A DNA stretch of 8,278 nucleotides from Clostridiales bacterium (GTDB lineage: Bacteria; Bacillota_A; Clostridia; Oscillospirales; Acutalibacteraceae): positions 1-8,278 of the forward strand of contig VSOH01000056.1 in assembly GCA_009774735.1 (NCBI GenBank). The letters are read 5' to 3'. The stretch's first letter is position 1; every line of letters starts with the position of its first letter. Shown here one piece after another: positions 1 to 5,765 of this stretch. The notes under the pieces were generated by a model that worked only from the letters and a program-made list of their open reading frames with translations, did no database searches and was not told the DNA's origin. A program made the position numbers and the translations under genes.

Positions 1-52
1 CGATAACCCTGCTGCAACAATTAAACTTTTAAAAGAAAATGCCGAGTGTTAA
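1..52 (+). CDS. 3' end of an unidentified gene (partial)
   Basis: An open frame entering from the left edge encodes 16 residues (DNPAATIKLLKENAEC) and ends at TAA 50-52. Too little remains to recognise the product. The next gene starts only 3 bases after this stop and has almost no Shine-Dalgarno of its own, so the two are probably co-transcribed and translationally coupled. Confidence 0.55.
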   Translation, partial: DNPAATIKLLKENAEC

Positions 53-55
53 AAT

Positions 56-1111
56 ATGAAGAAAAAACGCTTTTATAACAATAAAAACAGAAATCAGAAA
101 TGGACGGAGCAACCCACAGGCAGAAAAATTTATTTTGCAGATAAATATGTTGATGCTCCAAAGGATACGACTGAGCAGATTAAGAAAAAACGTGCTAAAA
201 AGCCCTTTTTCACAAAGGAGCGCCGTGAAAATTTTTTTAAAGGCTTAATAATCACCGTCGCATCAATAGCACTTGTAGGAACAGGATATACTATAATGGA
301 TATCCATATGGACCGTAACGCTATGCCCTTTGTTGAAAGTGACGAAAATAACACTGCAAATCTGAACAACATTAACATAAACATTAAGGGAAGCGGCTGC
401 CAGTCACTATCACTTGACGGCGGTCTGATGCTGGGTGCTGTTATTGACACTGCAGCCGAAAACGGCTACACCTCGCTTGCTTTCGACTTAAAAAGAAACG
501 ACGGCACAATCGGCTACAACTCGTCACTTGCAACAATTTCAAGCTTCGGTGCAATATCGTCGCCGTCAGGCGATTTAAAGGCATCTGCAAATCTTTTAAA
601 GGAAAATGATGTGCTCCCGATAGGGATTATTTCCTGTTACAAGGATAACATTGCACCTGCTGCTGATCCAGGTTTTGCACTATTCAAGGGCGGCAGTTTA
701 TTCAAGGACAGTGCAGGAAACACCTATTTAAATCCTTCCGCTGACAACACTTACAACTACATCAAAAGCATAATCGATGAAACAGTCGGAATGGGTATCA
801 ATGTATTTATTCTTGATAATTATGATTTGCCTGAAAGTGCAGGTGAGCAGAACGGCGGATTTGATAAGCTTTCCGAAAAGCTTTACAACGATTTTAATGA
901 AAGCAACGAAAGTATAAAACTGCTGAAAGCAATTGACCTGAATCTGAGCTCCGACAGTGCAAAGGCAGTCGAAAAGGAATGGCAGGAAAAAACAGAGGAT
1001 TACACAAATAATGACGAAAATTCTGTTTTCTGTATCACTGCAAAAAATCCTGTAATTGCAAAACAGTATCTGGACAGCAAAGGTATTACAAATTACATTA
1101 TTTTTGAATGA
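56..1111 (+). CDS. Membrane-anchored DUF4015-like putative glycoside hydrolase
   Basis: This 351-residue protein has a strongly basic N-terminus (residues 1-60), one hydrophobic segment at about 63-82, a low-complexity Asn-rich spacer (about 95-112) and an extracellular domain from about 115 to the end. The domain resembles the DUF4015 putative glycosidase TIM barrel. A strand-like SLAFDLKRNDGTIGY (140-154) matches the 'vIDvKdd.G.v.Y' element. IGIISCYKDNIAPAADPGFAL (around 189-209) matches the element with a kept Asp and advancing residues. YLNPSADNTYNYI followed by GINVFILDNYDLP (224-259) matches the 'wvNP...YN..I..E....GFDEIQFDYvRFP' element. Asp254 is kept but the usual Arg is not, so catalysis is uncertain. 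The start has a poor ribosome binding site and lies 3 bases after the preceding stop, suggesting coupling; later ATGs fall after the membrane segment. The family call comes from motif recognition and the substrate is unknown. Confidence 0.72.
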   Translation: MKKKRFYNNKNRNQKWTEQPTGRKIYFADKYVDAPKDTTEQIKKKRAKKPFFTKERRENFFKGLIITVASIALVGTGYTIMDIHMDRNAMPFVESDENNTANLNNININIKGSGCQSLSLDGGLMLGAVIDTAAENGYTSLAFDLKRNDGTIGYNSSLATISSFGAISSPSGDLKASANLLKENDVLPIGIISCYKDNIAPAADPGFALFKGGSLFKDSAGNTYLNPSADNTYNYIKSIIDETVGMGINVFILDNYDLPESAGEQNGGFDKLSEKLYNDFNESNESIKLLKAIDLNLSSDSAKAVEKEWQEKTEDYTNNDENSVFCITAKNPVIAKQYLDSKGITNYIIFE

Positions 1112-1120
1112 GGTGATTTT

Positions 1121-1960
1121 ATGAGGAGAAATATCAGCTTAGCTTTTATACTGATGCTCATTTGTTCCGCATGGATTATTACCCCTATAAATGCAGCAGC
1201 TAATGATAACGCCACACCGGTGCTTATTGATATCAGCTTTAAAAACGCAAAAATTGACGGCACATTCAGCCATAGCGAACAGGAATATTTTATAACACTG
1301 ACGGACAACACCGCAACACCGACCCTTGACAGCTATGCACTCAAGGGTGATGCTGATTTATTCATCAATTACATTTATGATGAAACCAACCACCAGATAG
1401 GGCTTACTGCAACGCTTCAATATGAAACGGGCAGTAAAATCTATAATTTTACATATTCAAACCCGGCTGCTTATGTTCAGAACAGCAACAGCAATCTGTC
1501 ATCAATATACGCGCCATACAGCGAACTGTCACCATCGCTTAATGACAATGATACAGCCTACAAGCTGTATATTCCATCCGATTTGACAGAACTGACAATC
1601 ACCCCTGTTACAAGTGATATCAATGCGTACTGTGCACCCGTCACACTAAAGCTGTCTGCTGACCAGACACCGAAAATCACGCTGATGTGTACAGCCTCTG
1701 ACGGAAATAAAAAAGATTACTCAATAAGCATAAAGCGAGTTAACAAAACGACTGAACAGGTAAAAGCGGAAATGCAGCAGCCCGATTATGTTTCATTTGT
1801 TGACGGAACAAGACTTTTTGAAAAACCTGAATTTATAATGATTATGTGTGCCGTTTTGGGCGGATTGATTTTAATAATGATTATGTTTGCTGTTACAAAA
1901 CGAATTGCAGTTAACCCCTATGACAAGGAGGAAAAGCCATTCTACAGCAGCGTTGAATGA
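1121..1960 (+). CDS. Type I membrane protein with cadherin-like beta-sandwich repeats
   Basis: The product has 279 residues. It starts with a signal peptide (1-25, basic MRR, hydrophobic core, likely cleavage after PINA). Two beta-sandwich segments follow. The second, about 126-207, fits the cadherin-like beta-sandwich pattern: 'LSSIYAPYSELSPSLNDNDTAY' then 'YxxxIPSDLTELTITPVTSDINA' and 'CTASDGNKKDYSISIKRV'. The first, about 34-114, looks like a degenerate copy. A membrane helix (about 237-258) and a short basic then acidic cytoplasmic tail close the protein. Such repeats are usually structural or binding modules on the outside of the cell; no catalytic motif was seen. The Shine-Dalgarno AGGTGA (1111-1116) overlaps the stop codon of the upstream gene, so translation of the two is coupled. 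It likely partners with the DUF4015-like protein at the membrane; this is inferred from context only. Confidence 0.75.
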   Translation: MRRNISLAFILMLICSAWIITPINAAANDNATPVLIDISFKNAKIDGTFSHSEQEYFITLTDNTATPTLDSYALKGDADLFINYIYDETNHQIGLTATLQYETGSKIYNFTYSNPAAYVQNSNSNLSSIYAPYSELSPSLNDNDTAYKLYIPSDLTELTITPVTSDINAYCAPVTLKLSADQTPKITLMCTASDGNKKDYSISIKRVNKTTEQVKAEMQQPDYVSFVDGTRLFEKPEFIMIMCAVLGGLILIMIMFAVTKRIAVNPYDKEEKPFYSSVE

Positions 1961-1984
1961 TAAATTATAAAAGGAGATGATGTT

Positions 1985-3370
1985 ATGAATCTTGAAGAAA
2001 TTCAGATTGCAGAAATAATAGAAAAGCTTTCATCTCTTTACAAGAGTAAAAACTATTCTGAAATAAAAAAAATACTCACGGAATTTAATCCTGCAGATAT
2101 TGCTGTGTTTTTTGATGAGTTCAGCATCGAGCAGAGAATTCTGTTTTTCCGCCTGCTGCCTAAAGAGGAAGCGGCCGAAACCTTTGTTGAGCTTGACAAT
2201 GATACACAGGAAATGCTTATTCACGCATTTTCGGACAATGAGCTGCGTGAGGTTATTGACGAGCTTTACCTTGATGATACAGTTGATATTATTGAGGAAA
2301 TGCCTGCTACCATTGTCAAGCGTATTCTTAAAAGCACCGACAGTCAGACAAGAGCATCAATCAACACACTGCTGAAATATCCCGAGGACAGTGCAGGCTC
2401 AATTATGACCCCTGAGTTTGTTGATTTGAAAAAAACAAACACTGTTGAGGATGCCATTAAACGAATCCGCAGAACAGGTGTTGATAAGGAAACGATCTAC
2501 ACCTGCTATGTAACCGACGAATCACGCCATCTTATCGGTGTTATTACTGTCAAGGAGCTTCTTCTCCACGACAATGACGATAAAATTGAAGAACTGATGG
2601 AAACAAATATCATCTATATCAACACCCACGATGATCAGGAAACTGCAGCAAATCTGCTCAGCAAATACGACTTCCTCGCACTGCCTGTTGTTGATATGGA
2701 GCAAAGACTTGTCGGTATCATAACCGTTGACGATGCTATGGATGTCCTTGTTGACGAAAATACCGAGGATATTCAGAAAATGAACGCTATCGTTCCAAAC
2801 GAAAAACCTTATCTTAAAATGGGCGTTTTTGAAACCTGGAAGTCAAGAATTATGTGGCTTCTGTTTCTTATGGTCAGTGCTACATTTACCAGTATGATTC
2901 TGAACGCTTTTGAAGATAAGCTGTCTGCACTTATTGTTTTAACCTCGTTTATTCCGATGCTGACAGGCACAAGCGGAAACTCAGGCGGTCAGGCAAGTGC
3001 GGTAATCATCCGTGCATTATCACTGAACGAAATTGATTTCAAAGATATTTTCAAGGTTTTGTGGAAAGAGCTTCGTGTAGGGCTTGTTTGCGGTATTACT
3101 CTTGCCGCTGTCAACTTTGTCAAGGTGTGGTTTATTGACAGAACACTTCTTGGTATGGACGGAATAACAATTGAGGTTGATCTGGTAATCAGTCTTACAC
3201 TTATTATAGAAATAATATTTGCAAAAATGGTAGGCTGTGCTTTCCCCGTTCTGGCAAAGAAAATGAAGCTTGACCCCGCAGTCATTTCATCACCTTTCAT
3301 TACAACTGTAATGGATGCACTTTCACTGCTGATTTATTTTGGCTTTGCCTCAGCAATTCTTCACATTTAA
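1985..3370 (+). CDS. mgtE: Magnesium transporter MgtE
   Basis: This is a full-length (461 aa) MgtE-family Mg2+ channel/transporter of the cytoplasmic membrane. The order is canonical: an acidic helical N domain (about 30-130), two CBS domains (about 138-197, starting at the typical SAGSIMTPEFV, and about 203-257), a connecting plug helix (about 258-280), then about five membrane helices (about 285-461). The conserved signature TGTSGNSGGQ lies at 327-336, followed by an invariant-type Arg343. The last helix carries DPAVISSPFITTVMDAL with Asp444, at the position of the ion-selectivity Asp known from Thermus MgtE. In the family, Mg2+ binding to the N and CBS domains closes the pore. The Shine-Dalgarno AAGGAG (1971-1976) lies 8 bases before the ATG. 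It sits 24 bases after the upstream gene with no room for a Mg2+ riboswitch, so it is read from an upstream promoter; control is probably by gating. Confidence 0.96.
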   Translation: MNLEEIQIAEIIEKLSSLYKSKNYSEIKKILTEFNPADIAVFFDEFSIEQRILFFRLLPKEEAAETFVELDNDTQEMLIHAFSDNELREVIDELYLDDTVDIIEEMPATIVKRILKSTDSQTRASINTLLKYPEDSAGSIMTPEFVDLKKTNTVEDAIKRIRRTGVDKETIYTCYVTDESRHLIGVITVKELLLHDNDDKIEELMETNIIYINTHDDQETAANLLSKYDFLALPVVDMEQRLVGIITVDDAMDVLVDENTEDIQKMNAIVPNEKPYLKMGVFETWKSRIMWLLFLMVSATFTSMILNAFEDKLSALIVLTSFIPMLTGTSGNSGGQASAVIIRALSLNEIDFKDIFKVLWKELRVGLVCGITLAAVNFVKVWFIDRTLLGMDGITIEVDLVISLTLIIEIIFAKMVGCAFPVLAKKMKLDPAVISSPFITTVMDALSLLIYFGFASAILHI

Positions 3371-3376
3371 AAAAAC

Positions 3377-3415
3377 AATTCCCCCGGCAGTTTTATATGA
3401 ACTGCCGGGGGAATT
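3377..3415. terminator. Bidirectional intrinsic terminator between mgtE and the acetyltransferase gene
   Basis: AATTCCCCCGGCAGTT (3377-3392) and its perfect reverse complement (3400-3415) form a 16-bp GC-rich stem with a 7-base loop. It lies between two genes whose 3' ends converge. On the minus strand the stem is followed by a run of T's (complement of 3371-3375 and on into the mgtE stop region), which suits termination of the acetyltransferase transcript. On the plus strand the T-run is short (AATTT), so it is weaker by the classical rule, though the stem is very stable. Confidence 0.9.
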
Positions 3416-3430
3416 TCCATATCTGAAAAA

Positions 3431-4033
3431 TCAGTCATTAACTCTTTTATCCTTATAATAGAATTCTTTATCGTGGTCACTGATTGCTCGCATAACACGG
3501 CACGGATTTCCAACTGCAACCACATTTGCGGGAACATCCTTTGTTACAACAGAGCCTGCACCGATAACCGAATTATCGCCGATTGTTACACCGGGAACAA
3601 TTATTGCACCGGCACCAATCCATACATTTCTGCCGATATGCACATCAACATTATACTGCAACGCACGTTCTCTCAGCTCGGGTAAAATGGGGTGACCTGC
3701 CGTTGCAATTGTAACATTCGGTCCAATCATTGTTTTATCACCGATATAAATATGACCGTCATCAACAAGGGTGAGATTGAAATTTGCATAAACACTTTCA
3801 CCCAAGTGAACATGTGCACCGCCCCAATTTGCATAAAACGGAGGCTGAACATAAGTATCATTTCCAACCTCTGCAAACATCAGCTTCATCAATTCTTCCA
3901 TTCTCTCCTCATCACCGAGTCCGAGGGTATTATATTCTTTCATATACTGAACACAGCCTGTCTGCACAGTCATTATTTCATCAGCAGTGCAGTCATAAAT
4001 CAAGCCTTTTTCCATCTTTTCGGTTTCCGTCAT
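3431..4033 (-). CDS. Sugar O-acetyltransferase, maltose/galactoside acetyltransferase (Maa/LacA) family
   Basis: This cytoplasmic enzyme moves an acetyl group from acetyl-CoA to a sugar hydroxyl. The product has 200 residues, normal for the family. An N-terminal helical Mac-type cap (about 5-60; MEKGLIYDCTADEI resembles the usual 'M..GelY.a.dpEL') is followed by left-handed beta-helix hexapeptide repeats (about 72-175; for example VHIGRNVWIGAGAIIVPGVT). The catalytic His is His113 in TAGHP. Asn84 and Asp92 match the acceptor-site residues of LacA. The C-terminus has the typical GNPCRVMRAI. The start is supported by AAAGGAG (4042-4048 on the complement), 8 bases before the ATG. It appears monocistronic. 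In Gram-positive bacteria such enzymes usually act on glucose, maltose or galactosides, perhaps detoxifying non-metabolised sugars; the true acceptor cannot be told from sequence. Confidence 0.93.
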   Translation of the reverse strand: MTETEKMEKGLIYDCTADEIMTVQTGCVQYMKEYNTLGLGDEERMEELMKLMFAEVGNDTYVQPPFYANWGGAHVHLGESVYANFNLTLVDDGHIYIGDKTMIGPNVTIATAGHPILPELRERALQYNVDVHIGRNVWIGAGAIIVPGVTIGDNSVIGAGSVVTKDVPANVVAVGNPCRVMRAISDHDKEFYYKDKRVND

Positions 4034-4065
4034 AGCAAAAACTCCTTTAACATTATACTGCCTTT

Positions 4066-4094
4066 AATATAACAAAATACTGATTAAAACACAA
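4066..4094 (-). promoter_or_regulatory. Candidate sigma-70-type promoter for the acetyltransferase gene
   Basis: On the minus strand a -35-like TTGTGT (4089-4094) is separated by 17 bases from a -10-like TATATT (4066-4071), about 30 bases before the start codon. Spacing is ideal and each box has one or two mismatches. A TATAAT closer to the gene (about 4052-4057) has no matching -35. Confidence 0.5.
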
Positions 4095-4104
4095 GACTTT
4101 TTAC

Positions 4105-4133
4105 TTTACTTTATACCTGCGTGATGTTATAAT
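4105..4133 (+). promoter_or_regulatory. Candidate promoter for hpt
   Basis: A perfect -10 TATAAT (4128-4133), preceded by TG plus one base (extended -10), lies 17 bases after a weak -35, TTTACT (4105-4110). It predicts a leader of roughly 35-40 bases before the hpt start at 4178. No operator or riboswitch-like fold was noticed in the leader. Confidence 0.65.
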
Positions 4134-4177
4134 CTAAGAACATTGATGTATTACGCTTAAATTTAAGGGGAGTAATT

Positions 4178-4717
4178 ATGAACAAAGATGTTGAAAAAAT
4201 TCTCGTTACCGAGAAGGAGCTTTATTCAATCACAAAACAACTCGGCGAAATAATCACAAAAGACTATGCAGGCAAAAAATTGCTTGTTGTCGGCGTTCTC
4301 AAAGGCTCAATATACTTTTTAACTGATCTTACAAGACACATTGATTTACCCTGCCACATTGATTTCATTCAGGCATCAAGCTACGGTGAAAGTACCGAAT
4401 CAAGCGGAAATGTAAAAATCATTAAGGATATCGAAAAGGATTTAAGCGGTTTTGATGTTCTGCTTGTTGAGGATATCCTCGATACAGGAAGAACACTGAA
4501 ACATATATGTGATATGCTGTCTGGAAGAAATCCTGAATCAATTGCAGTTATTACGCTGCTTGACAAGCCTTCAAGACGTGTTGCCGATATTAAGGCGGAC
4601 TATGTCGGCGTTGATGTTCCAAATGAGTTTGTTGTTGGCTATGGTCTTGATTATAATCAATATTACCGCAACCTGCCATATATCGGCGTGCTGAAACGCG
4701 AGGTATATGAAAAATAA
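4178..4717 (+). CDS. hpt: Hypoxanthine phosphoribosyltransferase
   Basis: This purine-salvage enzyme makes IMP or GMP from hypoxanthine or guanine and PRPP in the cytoplasm. The 179-residue length fits the bacterial HPRT family. Visible motifs in order are VLKGS (40-44, the PPi-binding loop), SSYG (67-70, flexible loop), the PRPP-binding signature VEDILDTGRTL (97-107), LLDKPSRR (127-134) containing the purine-contacting Lys130, and the C-terminal VPNEFVVGYGLDYNQYYRNLPYIGVL (147-172). The Shine-Dalgarno AAGGGGAG (4165-4172) lies 5 bases before the ATG. The gene is divergent from the acetyltransferase and stands alone, but no terminator follows it: the -35 box of the next promoter begins 5 bases after its stop. 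Confidence 0.96.
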   Translation: MNKDVEKILVTEKELYSITKQLGEIITKDYAGKKLLVVGVLKGSIYFLTDLTRHIDLPCHIDFIQASSYGESTESSGNVKIIKDIEKDLSGFDVLLVEDILDTGRTLKHICDMLSGRNPESIAVITLLDKPSRRVADIKADYVGVDVPNEFVVGYGLDYNQYYRNLPYIGVLKREVYEK

Positions 4718-4721
4718 TAAA

Positions 4722-4750
4722 TTGACAACTATATAGCCTTATGCTATACT
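4722..4750 (+). promoter_or_regulatory. Strong promoter driving the cobalamin riboswitch transcript
   Basis: A perfect -35 TTGACA (4722-4727), a 17-base spacer and -10 TATACT (4745-4750) preceded by TG plus one base give a near-consensus vegetative promoter. Transcription should begin near 4757, just before the 5' strand of the riboswitch. A constitutive promoter fits control by the riboswitch rather than by a protein regulator. Confidence 0.88.
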
Positions 4751-4759
4751 GACATTGTA

Positions 4760-4980
4760 AATTAAATAGCTATTCGGTTTCCGGTCTGACAAACCGGGAT
4801 TAAAAGGGAATTAGGTGAGAATCCTAAGCAACCGCCATTACCGTATTTGACGAAAGACACACTTTAAGTTGGTGTATCAAGTGAAATTTAAAAATTTCTA
4901 TATCATAAGTCGGGATACCTGCCGAAAATCTAATTCAGCTTTTGGGCAAGTGGAAAGGCAAATGAATTGAAAGACCTGCT
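4760..4980 (+). promoter_or_regulatory. Cobalamin (B12) riboswitch aptamer
   Basis: The conserved B12-box AGTCGGGATACCTGCC lies at 4908-4923. The upstream core GGGAATTAGGTGAGAATCC (4806-4824) is the usual 'GGGAA..GGTG..AATCC' element, with TTAGG/CCTAA (4811-4815/4823-4827) pairing. Closing helix P1 can be drawn as AATTA/TAATT (4760-4764/4931-4935) plus TTCGG/CCGAA (4773-4777/4922-4926). The likely L5 loop CCATT (4835-4839) can pair with AGTGG (4949-4953) in the later hairpin, matching the known L5-L13 kissing contact that senses cobalamin. That later hairpin is closed by AATTCA/TGAATT (4932-4937/4963-4968). The family senses adenosyl- or methyl-cobalamin and shuts off downstream genes when it is bound. 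The two genes after it are therefore predicted to be B12-repressed. Which cobalamin form is preferred cannot be read reliably by eye. Confidence 0.95.
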
Positions 4981-4981
4981 G

Positions 4982-5010
4982 CACCTCTGTCCAAACAGAG
5001 GTGTTTTTTT
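4982..5010 (+). terminator. Riboswitch expression-platform terminator, also masking a Shine-Dalgarno
   Basis: CACCTCTGT (4982-4990) and ACAGAGGTG (4995-5003) form a perfect 9-bp stem with a CCAA loop, followed by seven T's (5004-5010), a textbook intrinsic terminator. The next base is the A of the start codon. The 3' arm contains the only plausible ribosome binding site for that start, so the hairpin could also block translation. An antiterminator must pair with part of CACCTCTGT; one candidate partner is AGGTG in the aptamer core (4813-4817), but this is a guess. Confidence 0.9.
4998..5003 (+). promoter_or_regulatory. Ribosome binding site of the DUF4430 gene inside the terminator stem
   Basis: GAGGTG matches the Shine-Dalgarno consensus (AAGGAGGTG) and lies 7 bases from ATG 5011, with the seven-T tract as spacer. 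All six bases are paired in the terminator hairpin. Confidence 0.75.
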
Positions 5011-5715
5011 ATGAAAAAAAATGTAAGATATATATCTGTATTAATTACTATAGTATTTATATTTGTATCATTTGTTGGCTGCAGCAATGAAAAGCTGTCT
5101 GAGGAAATAACATCCGATACCATAACAGCTTCAGCAGAATCCGAACATACAGCAGCCACTGTGCAGGCAAGCCAACTCAGTCAATCACAACAAACGGACA
5201 GAGAAATAACAACAAAAAAAACAAAGCCTGACAACAAAACTTCCGGCACCGCAGCGACCTCGGCACCTGACCAAACAACACAAAAATCTGCCACAACAAA
5301 AACAGCAAAAAATAAAACAACCACAACAACAGCAGCCACCACCTCTTCACTTGTCGTATGCAGTGTTGAAATCGAATGTAAAAAAATACTCAGCAATATG
5401 GGCAATCTGAAAGCAGGTCACGAGGATTTTGTTCCTGCTGACGGAATAATTATGAACACGAAAACTGTAACTGTAAACAACGGCAGCACTGCTTATGATG
5501 CATTAAAATCAGCCTGCAGCAAAAGCGGTGTAACAATAAATGCACAGAACAGTGCATACGGAACGTATATAACAGGATTTAATAATATTGATGAATTCGA
5601 CTGCGGCAGACAGAGCGGCTGGACATATACCGTTAACGGCAGCTCACCGCCAAAAAGCTGTGATAAATACACTGTATCACAGGGTGACAGTATTGTTTTT
5701 TCATTTGTATGTTAG
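5011..5715 (+). CDS. DUF4430 (transcobalamin beta-domain-like) lipoprotein
   Basis: This 234-residue exported lipoprotein probably helps bind cobalamin at the cell surface. A signal sequence ends in SFVGC with Cys24 as lipid-attachment site. A low-complexity stalk rich in Thr, Lys, Ala and Ser spans about 28-114. A DUF4430 domain follows (about 115-234): CSVEIECKKILSNM, GHEDFVPADGIIM, a hydrophobic TAYDALKSAC segment, then YGTYITGFNNIDEFDCG and GWTYTVNG (203-210), ending in VFSFVC. DUF4430 resembles the C-terminal beta domain of intrinsic factor/transcobalamin, whose GWxxxVN-type loop faces the cobalamin. Six Cys in the domain (117, 123, 169, 198, 217, 234) could form disulfides. The gene is directly under the cobalamin riboswitch and is followed 50 bases later by the alpha-barrel-like partner with no terminator between. 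Cobalamin binding is inferred from the riboswitch and the fold family; a corrinoid precursor is also possible. Confidence 0.88.
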   Translation: MKKNVRYISVLITIVFIFVSFVGCSNEKLSEEITSDTITASAESEHTAATVQASQLSQSQQTDREITTKKTKPDNKTSGTAATSAPDQTTQKSATTKTAKNKTTTTTAATTSSLVVCSVEIECKKILSNMGNLKAGHEDFVPADGIIMNTKTVTVNNGSTAYDALKSACSKSGVTINAQNSAYGTYITGFNNIDEFDCGRQSGWTYTVNGSSPPKSCDKYTVSQGDSIVFSFVC

Positions 5716-5753
5716 CACAGGGGTTTATCCTTGTTATCATAAAAAATTATATT

Positions 5754-5758
5754 GGAGG
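5754..5758 (+). promoter_or_regulatory. Ribosome binding site that fixes the start of the helical-barrel gene
   Basis: GGAGG lies 7 bases before ATG 5766, which begins a classic signal peptide (MKKFLAVITA). An in-frame ATG at 5709 overlaps the end of the upstream gene, lacks a ribosome binding site and would put a hydrophobic non-signal stretch before MKK, so 5766 is chosen. Confidence 0.9.
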
Positions 5759-5765
5759 AAAAAAT

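Noticed and set aside
1961..1984. Possible Mg2+-sensing leader (M-box) before mgtE
   Set aside because: Only 24 bases separate mgtE from the upstream gene, far too few for an M-box, and they contain just the ribosome binding site.
3692..4072. Plus-strand open frame opposite the acetyltransferase
   Set aside because: Shadow of a strongly conserved hexapeptide acetyltransferase; the translated product is Cys/His/Asn-rich without domain features.
5181..5405. Minus-strand open frame encoding a Val-rich hydrophobic peptide
   Set aside because: It is the antisense reading of the ACA/AAA-rich stalk of the DUF4430 lipoprotein, with no ribosome binding site or family resemblance.
5709..5765. Upstream in-frame ATG extending the helical-barrel protein by 19 residues
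   Set aside because: It overlaps the previous gene's end, has no ribosome binding site and would disrupt a clean signal peptide that begins at 5766 behind GGAGG.
5716..5765. Possible terminator or second promoter between the two B12-regulated genes
   Set aside because: No hairpin with a T-run and no convincing -35/-10 pair was found, so co-transcription is the simpler reading.
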